In this document: positions 45,569 through 53,972 of the stretch, piece after piece
Position numbering within the stretch: position 1 is the stretch's first letter
How the letters are laid out: every line of letters begins with the position of its first letter
Assembly: GCA_963777625.1 (NCBI GenBank)
Contig: CAVZRO010000001.1
Location: forward strand, 124,001 to 188,000
Reading direction: 5' to 3'
Length of the DNA stretch: 64,000 bases
From: DATDIC01 sp963777625
Lineage (GTDB): Bacteria > Pseudomonadota > Alphaproteobacteria > Acetobacterales > Acetobacteraceae
Position numbers and translations under genes: made by a program
Notes under the pieces: model-generated
Databases searched by the model: none
What the model was told of the DNA's origin: nothing
Seen by the model: the letters and a program-made list of their open reading frames with translations, nothing else

Positions 45569-45634
45569 CACCTCTCCCGCTTGCGGGAGAGGTCGGGGCG
45601 CGGAGCGCCCCTGAGGGTGAGGGTGAGGGTGAGG
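45569..45634. repeat. Palindromic repeat family B between ftsQ and ftsA
   Basis: ACCTCTCCCGC-tt-GCGGGAGAGGT stem, then GGGGCGC-gga-GCGCCCC, then four tandem GAGGGT units (45614-45634). It fills most of the 114-base ftsQ-ftsA gap, the only long gap between ftsI and ftsZ. Confidence 0.88.
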
Positions 45635-45642
45635 CCCACCCC

Positions 45643-46956
45643 ATGAACGACATGTCCCGCCGCGTCCTGCCACCCCAGGGCATGGACCCCGACGAGCCGG
45701 AACGCCCGCGCCACGGCCGCGGCGGCCCGTTCGGCGTGCTCGACATCGGCACCACCAAGATCGTCTGCCTGATCGGCCGCAGCGAGAGCGACGGCACACT
45801 GCGCGTGCTCGGCTTCGGCTGGCACCGCGGCAAGGGCGTGCGCGGCGGTGGCATCGTCGACCTGGACGAAGCCGAGCGGGCCATCCGCGCCGCCGTCGGC
45901 CAGGCCGAGGATATGGCCGACATGCGGCTGCGCGCCGTCACCGTGAACCTCACCTGCGGCCAGCCCGCCAGCCGCCTGTTCAACGTGCAATGGCCGATCG
46001 GCTCCGCCGGCATCGGCCGCGCGGTGGAAGACGCCGACATCCGCCGCATCGTCGCCGAAGGCCGCGCTCGCGCCGACGAGGACAACCGCGAGACCATCCA
46101 CGCCCTGCCCCTTACCTTCTCCGCCGACGACACCGACCATGTCGCCGATCCGCGCGGCCTGTTCTGCACCACGCTGACCGCCCGGCTGCACATCATCGAC
46201 GCGGCGACCACCGCGTTGCGCTCGTTGGGCGCCTGCATCGGCCGCTGCGACCTGGACATCGCGGAGCTGGTCTCCGCCCCCATGGCCGCTGGCCTGGCCG
46301 CGCTGGTGGACGATGAGCGCGAGTTGGGCGCCACCGTCATCGACATGGGCGGCGGCACCACCGGCATGGCGGTGTTCGCCGAGGGCCAACTGCTGCACAC
46401 CGCGCAGCTTCCGGTCGGCGGCGTTCACGTTACCAACGATCTCGCCCGCCTGCTGTCCACCCCGGTCGCGCACGCCGAGCGGCTGAAGACGCTGTACGGC
46501 AACGTGCAGTCATCGCCCGACGACGAGCGGGAGATGCTGCCGGTGCCGCTGGTCGGCGAGGAAGAACACCAGATCGCCAAGGTGCCGCGCAGCATGGTGG
46601 TCAGCATCATCCGCCCGCGGCTCGAGGAAACCTTCGAGATGGTGAAGGAACGGCTGGAAAGCTCCGGCCTGGTGCGCGCCGCCGGCAACCGCGTGGTGCT
46701 GACCGGCGGCGCCTGCCAGTTGGCCGGCGTGCGCGAACTCGCCGCCCGCATGCTCGGCAAGCAGGTGCGGCTTGGCCGCCCGGCGGCTCTGCGCGGTCTA
46801 CCCGACGCCGCCGCCGGACCCGCCTTCGCCACCGCCGCCGGCCTGCTTTCCTGGGCCGCCGGCGACGGCCGCACCATGCACGACATCGATCTCGAGCCCG
46901 AGCGTCCGGCCGGGCTGATCCGACGCATCGTCAACTTTTTGCGTGAACGCGTGTGA
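45643..46956 (+). CDS. ftsA: Cell division protein FtsA
   Basis: Actin-like ATPase that anchors FtsZ to the membrane. 437 residues. 'FGVLDIGTTKIVCLIGR' (phosphate 1), 'GVRGGGIVDLDEAERAIRAAV' (SHS2 domain region), 'ATVIDMGGGTTGMAVFAEG' (phosphate 2), 'VVLTGGACQLAGVRELAARML' (adenosine motif), and a C-terminal amphipathic membrane-targeting helix 'GLIRRIVNFLRERV'. ATG at 45643, nine bases after the repeat element. FtsZ follows by 41 bases. Confidence 0.96.
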   Translation: MNDMSRRVLPPQGMDPDEPERPRHGRGGPFGVLDIGTTKIVCLIGRSESDGTLRVLGFGWHRGKGVRGGGIVDLDEAERAIRAAVGQAEDMADMRLRAVTVNLTCGQPASRLFNVQWPIGSAGIGRAVEDADIRRIVAEGRARADEDNRETIHALPLTFSADDTDHVADPRGLFCTTLTARLHIIDAATTALRSLGACIGRCDLDIAELVSAPMAAGLAALVDDERELGATVIDMGGGTTGMAVFAEGQLLHTAQLPVGGVHVTNDLARLLSTPVAHAERLKTLYGNVQSSPDDEREMLPVPLVGEEEHQIAKVPRSMVVSIIRPRLEETFEMVKERLESSGLVRAAGNRVVLTGGACQLAGVRELAARMLGKQVRLGRPAALRGLPDAAAGPAFATAAGLLSWAAGDGRTMHDIDLEPERPAGLIRRIVNFLRERV

Positions 46957-46997
46957 ACCCCCTTCCACGAATCGAATGGCCTGAGGGACAAGTCGAC

Positions 46998-48528
46998 ATG
47001 ACACTGAATCTCACCATCCCGCAGCAAACCCACACCGACTTCACCCCCCGCATCACCGTGATCGGTGTGGGCGGTGGTGGCACCAATGCCGTGGACAACA
47101 TGATCTCGGCGAACCTGCAGGGCGTGGAGTTCGTGGTGGCGAACACCGACGCGCAGCAGCTCATGCACAGCCGCGCGGATCGCCGCATCCAGCTCGGCCC
47201 GCACATCACGCAGGGGCTCGGCGCCGGCGCCAAGCCGGAGATCGGCAAGGCCGCCGCCGAGGAAGCCGCTGACGAGCTCTATCGGCACCTTGACGGCGCG
47301 CACATGGTGTTCATCACCGCCGGCATGGGCGGTGGCACCGGCACCGGCGCCGCGCCGGTGATCGCGCGCATGGCGCGCGAGCGGAACATCCTGACCGTCG
47401 GCGTGGTGACCAAGCCGTTCGCGTTCGAAGGCACCCGCCGCTCGCGTGCCGCCGATCAGGGCATCGAGGAGCTGCAGCAATATGTCGATACGCTGATCGT
47501 CATCCCCAACCAGAACCTGTTCCGTATGGCGAACGATCGCACCACCTGGCGCGAAGCGTTCAAGATGGCCGACCAGGTGCTTTACATGGGCGTGCGCGGC
47601 GTCACCGACCTGATGATGGCACCCGGGCTGGTCAATCTCGACTTCGCCGATATCCGCACCGTCATGGCCGAGATGGGCAAGGCGATGATGGGTACCGGCG
47701 AGGCCGACGGCGAAAACCGCGCCATCCGTGCCGCCGAGGCCGCCATCAGCAACCCGCTGCTGGAAGATACCTCCATGGCCGGCGCGCGCGGGCTGCTGAT
47801 CAACATCACCGGCGGCGACGACATGACGTTGTTCGAGGTCGATCAGGCCGCCAACCGCATCCGCGAGGAAGTGGACGAGGACGCCAACATCATCTTCGGC
47901 TCGGCGATCGATGAATCGCTGGCTGGCCGGGTGCGGGTGTCGGTGGTTGCAACCGGTATCGACACGCCGTTGAAGGCCGAAAGCCGCAAGCCGCACCTGG
48001 TTGCGGTGGGCGGCAGCGCGCCGTTGCCGTTCCCGGCGGCAGCCATGTCGGTGGTGGCGCCGATGACCGCCTTCAACCCGGCGTCGCCGATGCCGGCAGT
48101 GGCGCTGCGCCCCTCGATGCCGCATTCATTGCAGCCGGCGATGGGGGAGACGGCAGCCGAAATCGGCGCTGGCGGATCCGGCCATGGCGGCCGCCGCGAT
48201 GATGGCGCCGCAGGTGCCCGCTGCAGCATCCGGCGTCCCGGCGCGGCATCGCTCCAACCTGTTTGCGGACGCATCGATGCAGCCGGAGCCGGCGGGACCG
48301 GTGGCAACACCCGAACCGCCACGACAGACGCTGTTTGAAGCGGTCACCGGCGTGTTCGGCCGGCGTCGCCCGATGTCCACCCAGGCGATGGACCAGGCAC
48401 AGGCCCGCATTGAACCGACGATCCCGGGCGAACCGCGCGCGGAGCCGGTGCGCGCCTCGGTTCGCGCGGTTGTTGGCGAGGAAACCGGTATCGAGATCCC
48501 CACGTTCCTGCGGCGGCAGTCGTCGTAG
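46998..48528 (+). CDS. ftsZ: Cell division GTPase FtsZ, frameshifted in the C-terminal linker
   Basis: Tubulin-like ring protein. ATG at 46998 with GAGGG ten bases upstream. 'VIGVGGGGTNAVDNMI', the GTP loop 'AGMGGGTGTGAAPVIA', 'NQNLFRMANDRTTWREAF' and the T7 loop 'VNLDFADIRTVM' are intact. The linker frame ends early unless one A in the AAA at 48160-48162 is dropped. The corrected frame runs 'SALADPAMAAAAMMAPQVP' to the C-terminal FtsA-binding peptide 'IEIPTFLRRQSS', stopping at 48528. Corrected length ~509 residues, usual for alphaproteobacteria. A stop at 48336 in the uncorrected frame would remove the essential peptide, so an error is the likelier reading. Confidence 0.95.
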
Positions 48529-49052
48529 GGCGCGATCGCTTGGGTGCGATCGCCTTGGGGTGCGATCGCCTTGGGGTGCGATCGCCTGGGGCGGAATCGT
48601 CGGCAGGCGTAATCACGCCATCAACCGAATAAACTGAACCATACGTGATGGCCGGGCTTGTTCCGGCCATCGCGACGAGACCCGGCGATAATACCGGCGC
48701 CGTGGAGATTAAGTCGTCGGGTGCCCGTCTGGTCATGCCCGCGAAGGCGGGCATCCAGGCGAAAAGCGCGGAATTTCGAGGGTTTGCGTGGATTCCCGCA
48801 TGCGCGGGAATGACGAACGCAGGTCACCCTCAATGCCCGTTTGGTATGAATGCGGAGCTCCCGCGATCACCGCCGGTGCCTCTGCGTGAATTCCCCCCAA
48901 GATCCCCGATCACACAGCGCTCGCAGCCAAATAAGGCCGCGTTGACCGGAATGTAGCGCTTAATTAACGTACCTGTCGTCTGAGCAACATTGGAGATTGT
49001 CAAAAGAACATTTTGCAATCCCCGCTCAGTAATTTACGGGAGGAAACAAATA
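48529..49052. other. Repeat-filled gap between ftsZ and the FkbM methyltransferase gene
   Basis: Holds, in order, the GCGATCGC array, a family-C repeat (48644-48677, ATGGCCGGGCTTG...CCGGCCAT), two further palindromes (48731-48759, ATGCCCGCGAAGGCGGGCAT, and 48790-48814, TTCCCGCATGCGCGGGAA), and an AT-richer stretch 48950-49050 likely containing the methyltransferase promoter. No gene is supported. Confidence 0.65.
48532..48585. repeat. Short tandem array of GCGATCGC octamers
   Basis: Four GCGATCGC palindromes at 48532, 48546, 48562 and 48578, spaced 14-16 bp, in units like GGGTGCGATCGCCTTG. The array starts right after the ftsZ stop. The octamer equals the HIP1 sequence known from cyanobacteria; no function is implied here. 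Confidence 0.8.
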
Positions 49053-49898
49053 ATGAGCTTTCACTCCGGCTTGCGGACTTTGCACGATGCGCTAATTCCC
49101 GTCGTGCCTCCTCATTTGATGCGCTGGCTAGAGGAAAAATACCTGCTGACCTGCGGCGAGCAAGAGATTCATTTGCTCAGCTTCTTGTGCCGCCCCGACC
49201 GGGACGCCCTGGACGTCGGCGGCAATGAGGGTTGCTTCAGCATCTTTCTTCGAAAATACGCCAGGGAAGTACTGACCTTCGAACCTGTGCCTCACCTCGC
49301 CGACGAACTGATGCGAAAATTCGGGCATTCCATCGACGTCCGATGCCTCGCGCTGTCTGCTTCAACCGGACGATCCGTGCTTCACATCCCGGAGATCGAT
49401 GGGAAGCTGGTAACGGCCCTGTCCAGCCTTTCGATTACCCCGGCGATGCGGCATGCGAGAATGCGCGACATCGTCGTGGAAACCGCGCCGCTCGATGATG
49501 TGTACCATGGCGATGTCGGCTTCATCAAAATTGATGTGGAGGGCCACGAAGAGACCGTCCTGCAAGGTGCCCAGGCGACGATCGCGCTCAATCGGCCCCG
49601 CATGTTGATCGAGATCGAGGAACGCCATGCGCCCGGTGCCCTTTCCCGCATAAAAAGCCTGCTGGAGCGGCAAAATTACCGATGTTATTTCCTGTACCGC
49701 GGCGTCGTACAGCCGATATCCGAGTTCGATCCGATCAGCATGCAAAGCGAAGAAAGCCTGATGTGCTACGGCGCTTACATCAACAACTTCATTTTTCTGC
49801 CAGTCGAAGAAGCCGATGAACTCGTTCATGCGATGAATTCTCGATCACCGCATGCGGAGATCAGGTTGCGAAGAAACCTGCCGGTCGAGTATGCATAG
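49053..49898 (+). CDS. FkbM-family SAM-dependent methyltransferase
   Basis: 281 residues, ATG at 49053 with GGGAGG upstream. 'ALDVGGNEGCFSIFLRKYAREVLTFEPVPHLADEL' is the SAM-binding start of the FkbM family, and 'VGFIKIDVEGHEETVLQGAQATI' with 'RPRMLIEIEERH' are its conserved middle and C-terminal blocks. These enzymes O-methylate sugars or secondary metabolites. Base composition is clearly lower in GC than the flanking dcw genes, and ftsZ and lpxC are normally adjacent, so this gene was probably acquired by insertion. A GCGGGCC...GGCCCGC hairpin (49898-49919) just after its stop might weakly terminate it. Confidence 0.87.
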   Translation: MSFHSGLRTLHDALIPVVPPHLMRWLEEKYLLTCGEQEIHLLSFLCRPDRDALDVGGNEGCFSIFLRKYAREVLTFEPVPHLADELMRKFGHSIDVRCLALSASTGRSVLHIPEIDGKLVTALSSLSITPAMRHARMRDIVVETAPLDDVYHGDVGFIKIDVEGHEETVLQGAQATIALNRPRMLIEIEERHAPGALSRIKSLLERQNYRCYFLYRGVVQPISEFDPISMQSEESLMCYGAYINNFIFLPVEEADELVHAMNSRSPHAEIRLRRNLPVEYA

Positions 49899-49927
49899 CG
49901 GGCCTCCGCCCCGGCCCGCCCGCCTCG

Positions 49928-49956
49928 TTACACAACGCAACAAAATGTTGTATGAT
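49928..49956 (+). promoter_or_regulatory. Possible lpxC promoter
   Basis: A TATGAT -10-like hexamer at 49951-49956 lies 17 bp after TTACAC, a poor -35, in a locally AT-rich stretch 125 bases upstream of the lpxC start. With the methyltransferase inserted, lpxC may need its own promoter. This is a motif guess only. Confidence 0.3.
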
Positions 49957-50081
49957 CAAGCACTTGTGCAGTAATATCCGGCAATAAAGAGTAACTCGCG
50001 AATCCTGCGGGCCGTCCGTAGTTTCGGGTGGCCCGCACTGCTTTTGCGATCACGCCTTGGGCAACCTGGGAGACGCGCCGG

Positions 50082-50999
50082 ATGGACGGATTGACTGTCA
50101 ACGCTCCCCTGCCCGTTTGCGCTCGTCAGCGCACACTGAAGACCTCCATCGGCTGTGTCGGCGTCGGCCTGCACAGCGGACAGAAAGTGAACCTCACCCT
50201 TCGTCCCGCCCCGGCGAGCCACGGAATCGTGTTCCGCCGCCTCGATCTGGGTCGCGACATCCCGGCTCGCTTCGATCATGTCTGCGAAGCGCGGTTGTCC
50301 ACCGCGCTGGTTCATCCCACCGATCCGCGCGCCCGCGTCGGCACCATCGAACATTTGATGGCGGCGCTTGCCGGGACCGGCATCGACAACGTGCTGGTGG
50401 AACTCGACGCACCCGAGCTGCCCATCCTGGATGGTTCGGCCTCGCCGTTCGTGTTCCTGATCGATTGCGCCGGCAGCATCGAGCAGGACATGCCGCGCCC
50501 GGTGTTTGAAGTGTTGCGCCGCGTGCGGGTCACGCAGGATGAAGCCTGGGTGGAGCTGCGGCCGGCCGGCGATGGGTTGCAGATGGAACTTTCCATCGAC
50601 TTCCCGGCCGCCGCCATCGGCCGGCAATCCATCACCCTCCGGCTCACGCCGGAAAGCTTCCGCCGCCAGCTCAGCCGCGCCCGCACCTTCGCGCTGGCCG
50701 AGGAAGTCGCGCGGCTGCGTGCCGCCGGTCTGGGACAGGGCGGCAGCCTCGACAATGCCGTCGTGGTCGATCAGGACCGCGTTCTCAATCCCGGCGGGCT
50801 ACGCATGCCCGATGAGTTCGCGCGCCACAAGCTGCTGGACGCAGTGGGCGACCTGGCACTCGCCGGAGCGCCGATCCAGGGCCGTTTCGTGGCCCACCGG
50901 TCCGGCCATACGCTCAACAACCGGCTGCTGCACGCCCTGCTGACCAATGCCGGCGCGTGCCGCCTGGTCACGCCCGAGCCGATCTCCGCCGCCGCCTGA
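50082..50999 (+). CDS. lpxC: UDP-3-O-acyl-GlcNAc deacetylase
   Basis: Zinc enzyme of the committed step of lipid A synthesis. 305 residues from ATG 50082 (GGAG about ten bases upstream); a GTG at 50028 is a possible longer start. 'CVGVGLHSGQKVNLTLRPA', 'TIEHLMAALAGTGIDNVLVELDAPELPILDGSA' (first zinc His), 'DEFARHKLLDAVGDLAL' (His and Asp ligands) and 'HRSGHTLNNRLLHAL' (catalytic His) are all present. It closes the dcw region in the usual alphaproteobacterial place. Confidence 0.96.
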   Translation: MDGLTVNAPLPVCARQRTLKTSIGCVGVGLHSGQKVNLTLRPAPASHGIVFRRLDLGRDIPARFDHVCEARLSTALVHPTDPRARVGTIEHLMAALAGTGIDNVLVELDAPELPILDGSASPFVFLIDCAGSIEQDMPRPVFEVLRRVRVTQDEAWVELRPAGDGLQMELSIDFPAAAIGRQSITLRLTPESFRRQLSRARTFALAEEVARLRAAGLGQGGSLDNAVVVDQDRVLNPGGLRMPDEFARHKLLDAVGDLALAGAPIQGRFVAHRSGHTLNNRLLHALLTNAGACRLVTPEPISAAA

Positions 51000-51037
51000 G
51001 CGCGGCCACCGCCCCCGCCGTCGCGGCCACCGCCCAC

Positions 51038-51079
51038 CGTCATGGCCGGGCTTGTCCGGGCTTGTCCCGGCCATCCATG
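51038..51079. repeat. Palindromic repeat family C after lpxC
   Basis: CGTCATGGCCGGGCTTG, a duplicated 'tccgggcttg', then TCCCGGCCATCCATG. It lies between the convergent lpxC and potC-like genes and could act as a bidirectional transcription end. Confidence 0.8.
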
Positions 51080-51120
51080 TCCCCAACCAACCCGTAACAG
51101 TTCACCGACCACCACCGCCC

Positions 51121-51909
51121 TTACTCCCGGCCCGGCGGCGCCGGTCCGCGACTGATTTCGATCGTCACCAGCACGACAGTCGCGGCCACCGTCAGCAATG
51201 CGGATATGGCGGTCAGCGTCGGGTCGATCTCGAACCGGATCGTCTCCCACATCCGCTTCGGCAGTGTGGTCGCGTCCGGGCCGCCCAGGAACGTCGCGAT
51301 CACCACCTCGTCGAACGAGATAAGAAACGCGAACGCGGCCGCCGACAGGATCGCCGGGCGGATCGAGGGAAGCGTCACGTGCCACAGCGTGCGCCAGTAA
51401 TTCGCGCCGAGGCTGCGCGCCGCCACATCGAGCGTCGGATCCACCGAACGCAGGCCCGCCCGCACCAGCACAACCACGATCGGCGTGGCAATCACCACAT
51501 GGCCGAGCCAGATCGCTCGCGTGGTGCCGATCAGGTGATAGCTGGTGAACAGAAAATAGAAGCCGAGCGCCATCACCACGATGGGCACCACCAGAGGGGA
51601 TATCAGGAACAATTCCAGTGCCGGCCGACCCGGAAATCGCCCGCGCGCGATGCCGATCGCCGCCAGCGTGCCCAGCACGGTGGCGCTCGCCATCGTCGCC
51701 AGCCCGACACGCAGGCTGAGCAGGGCGGGTTCGATCCAATGCGCGGACGTGAAGAAATTCCGATACCATCGCAACGACAGCCGCGTCGGCGGAAATGCCA
51801 TGTAGGGGCTGGCGTCGAACGAGGTCACGATCACCACCAGGATCGGCGCGATCAGGAACGCCAGCAGCAATCCGCAAAAACCCCACAGCACGATCCGCGA
51901 CAGGCTCAT
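51121..51909 (-). CDS. ABC transporter permease, PotC/spermidine-putrescine type
   Basis: 262 residues, ATG at 51909 overlapping the upstream permease stop (ATGA). Six membrane helices. 'FLIAPILVVIVTSFDASPYMAFPP' is the typical PotC N-terminus with its periplasmic loop. The EAA loop is 'DVAARSLGANYWRTLWHVTLPSIRPAILSAAAFAFLISFDEVVIATF'-like (conserved Ala-Gly spacing). Last gene of the minus-strand transporter operon. Substrate: a polyamine or related cation is typical but unproven. Confidence 0.92.
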   Translation of the reverse strand: MSLSRIVLWGFCGLLLAFLIAPILVVIVTSFDASPYMAFPPTRLSLRWYRNFFTSAHWIEPALLSLRVGLATMASATVLGTLAAIGIARGRFPGRPALELFLISPLVVPIVVMALGFYFLFTSYHLIGTTRAIWLGHVVIATPIVVVLVRAGLRSVDPTLDVAARSLGANYWRTLWHVTLPSIRPAILSAAAFAFLISFDEVVIATFLGGPDATTLPKRMWETIRFEIDPTLTAISALLTVAATVVLVTIEISRGPAPPGRE

Positions 51910-52751
51910 GCGCCGCCGGGCCGCATCATGCGGCTGGTCCCCATCAGCGTGCTGAACAGCGCGAAGATGATGCCGACGGTCAGCAGCAGCACCACCCCCA
52001 GCGTCGCCGCGAATCCCCAGTTCAGCAGCGTATTGACCATCAGGTCGATCATGGTCGCCAGCGTGATCTGGCCGGGTCCGCCGAGCAATGCCGGGGTGAT
52101 GTAGAACCCGACTGCCAGCAGAAACACCAGCACGCACCCCGCCCCCACGCCGGGAAGGCTCAGCGGCAGGAACACGCTGGCGAACGCACGTGCGGGCGGC
52201 GCGCCCAGGCTGCGCGCCACCTGCATCACGTTGCGGTCGATCCCGCGCATCGCGCTGTACAGCGGCAGCACCATGAACGGCAGCAGCACGTGCACCATGC
52301 CGATCTGCACGCCGGTCATGTTGAACAGTAGCGCCACCGGACGGCCCACCAGCCCGGAGGCGATCAGCAGCCGGTTCACCACCCCGTTGTTCCCCAGGAT
52401 CACGATCCAGGCGAAGCTGCGCACCAGGATGCTGGTCCAGAACGGAATCAGCACCAGCAGCATCAATATGCGGCTGGTCCGGGCAGAGCTGGACACCATC
52501 AGGTACGCCAGCGGATAGCCGAGCAGCAGCGCGATAACAGTGGTCAGCAGGCTGATATCGATCGTGTTGCGCAGTGCCTTCAGATAGGCCAGGTCGCCGA
52601 AGAGCTGGACATAGAATTTCAGCGTCAGGCGCGGGGCGAACAGGCTCCAGTCGAAAATCTGCGCCAGCGGCACCACGTAAAATACCAGGTAGAACAGCAG
52701 GGCCGGCAGCACGAGGGCACCCTCGTGCGGCCGCCAGTACCGTGCTTGCAC
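51906..52751 (-). CDS. ABC transporter permease, PotB type
   Basis: 281 residues from GTG 52751, eight bases after the binding-protein stop. Six membrane helices, starting 'GALVLPALLFYLVFYVVPLAQIFDWSLF'. The EAA loop 'QVARSLGAPPARAFASVFLPLSLPGVGAGCVLVF' contacts the ATPase. Partner of the PotC-type permease. The open frame extends further upstream on the minus strand, but that part is shadow of the binding-protein gene; no ATG lies near the true N-terminus. Confidence 0.9.
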   Translation of the reverse strand: MQARYWRPHEGALVLPALLFYLVFYVVPLAQIFDWSLFAPRLTLKFYVQLFGDLAYLKALRNTIDISLLTTVIALLLGYPLAYLMVSSSARTSRILMLLVLIPFWTSILVRSFAWIVILGNNGVVNRLLIASGLVGRPVALLFNMTGVQIGMVHVLLPFMVLPLYSAMRGIDRNVMQVARSLGAPPARAFASVFLPLSLPGVGAGCVLVFLLAVGFYITPALLGGPGQITLATMIDLMVNTLLNWGFAATLGVVLLLTVGIIFALFSTLMGTSRMMRPGGA

Positions 52752-52759
52752 GCCCGCCG

Positions 52760-53857
52760 TCAGCCGTTCAGCATCCAATGGGCGAACCGCTCCGCCTGCG
52801 CCTCCCGCGGGGTTTTCCCGTCCGGGCCAGGCGTGCTCCACCAGGTTACGTTCTGCCAGAACTGCTCCTTGATGTTCTCCGGCGACGTGTTGAGGTCGGC
52901 CGCCTCCTGCGGTGAAAGGTACTGGAACGCGTCGCCATTGCTGGGACCATATGGCACACGCTGGGCGATCTGCGCCTGCGCTTTCGGGTCCAGGGCGGCA
53001 TTGATGTACTCCATCGCCACCTGCTTGTTGCGCACCCCTTTCACCAGGCACCAATTGTCGGACGCCAGCTTGCCCTGGTTGTACTCCACGTCGATCGGCG
53101 CGCCGTTGCGCTTGGCGGTGATGCCGCGCGGCCCGATCGTGCACCCCACCGATGCCTCTCCCGCGCCGATGAGCTGGATCGCCTGCGCATGCGACGTGTA
53201 CCATTTGCTGACCAGCGGACGCAGCTTGTCGAACATCTTCCAGGCCCGCTCCACGTCCAGCGGATACAGCTTGTCAACCGGCACGCCATCGGCCAACAGC
53301 GCCGTTTCCAGTTGCGGCTCGATGCCGCCCTGGAAGTTGAACGTCCGGCCGCCCGGATAGCTCTTCGCGTCCCACACATCGGCCCAGTTCCGTGGATGGT
53401 GCGCCTTCGGCAGTTGCTGGGTGTTATAGACGATATTGAACGAATAGATCCGCTGCCCGACCGCGTACGGCTGCTGTAGTTCTTTCGGGATGTGGTCGCG
53501 CTTGGCCTGATCGATGCGGTCGTAATCGATCGGCTCCAGCAGGCTGGCCTGGGTCAGCGTCAGCACCGCCGGAATGTCGGTCATGATGACGTCCCAGCTC
53601 ACATTGCCGCTCTGCTCCATGGCCTTGATCTTGGCCACCTCCGGCGGCGCATCGAACTTCACCTGATAGCCGGTGGTCTTCTCGAACGCCGGCACCACCA
53701 GCGCGCGCAACGCATCGTCGTAATCGCCGCCCCAGCTCACCACCACCAGTTCGCCCTTGTCGGCGCGCGCCGGCCGGACGTGCAGGAACGGCATCGACAA
53801 CGCCGCCGTGCCGATCGCCGCACCGCTCATCACCTGCCGTCTTGTCGTGTTCATCAT
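52760..53857 (-). CDS. ABC transporter substrate-binding protein, PotD type
   Basis: 365 residues, ATG at 53857 (or 53854), with GGGAGA five bases upstream. Signal peptide with possible Tat motif: 'TTRRQVMSGAAIGTAALSMPFLHVRPARA'. Mature part: 'LVVVSWGGDYDDALRALVVPAFEKTTGYQV', 'WDVIMTDIPAVLTLTQASLLEPIDYDRI', 'NWADVWDAKSYPGG', 'VEYNQGKLASDNWCLVKG', consistent with the periplasmic binding proteins of spermidine/putrescine importers. The first 25 residues of the longer open frame upstream come from a palindromic repeat and are not part of the protein. Confidence 0.92.
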   Translation of the reverse strand: MMNTTRRQVMSGAAIGTAALSMPFLHVRPARADKGELVVVSWGGDYDDALRALVVPAFEKTTGYQVKFDAPPEVAKIKAMEQSGNVSWDVIMTDIPAVLTLTQASLLEPIDYDRIDQAKRDHIPKELQQPYAVGQRIYSFNIVYNTQQLPKAHHPRNWADVWDAKSYPGGRTFNFQGGIEPQLETALLADGVPVDKLYPLDVERAWKMFDKLRPLVSKWYTSHAQAIQLIGAGEASVGCTIGPRGITAKRNGAPIDVEYNQGKLASDNWCLVKGVRNKQVAMEYINAALDPKAQAQIAQRVPYGPSNGDAFQYLSPQEAADLNTSPENIKEQFWQNVTWWSTPGPDGKTPREAQAERFAHWMLNG

Positions 53858-53901
53858 CCCGTCTCCCCTACCATCCCATTCGTCACGCGCGAGCCCTCCG
53901 C

Positions 53902-53944
53902 CGTCATGCGCGGGCTTGACCCGCGCATCCACGTCTTTCTACGC
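53902..53944. repeat. Palindromic repeat family C between potA-like and potD-like genes
   Basis: CGTCATGCGCGGGCTTGACC...GCGCATCCACGTCTTTC. Lies in the ~115-base gap between the ATPase and the binding-protein genes of the transporter operon and may adjust expression of downstream genes. Confidence 0.8.
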
Positions 53945-53972
53945 GACAGCAAAGACACGTGCGCCCCAACCG

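Noticed and set aside
48532..48585. Possible CRISPR array
   Set aside because: Repeat unit is only 8-16 bp with near-identical spacers of 6-8 bp and no cas genes; it is a simple tandem repeat.
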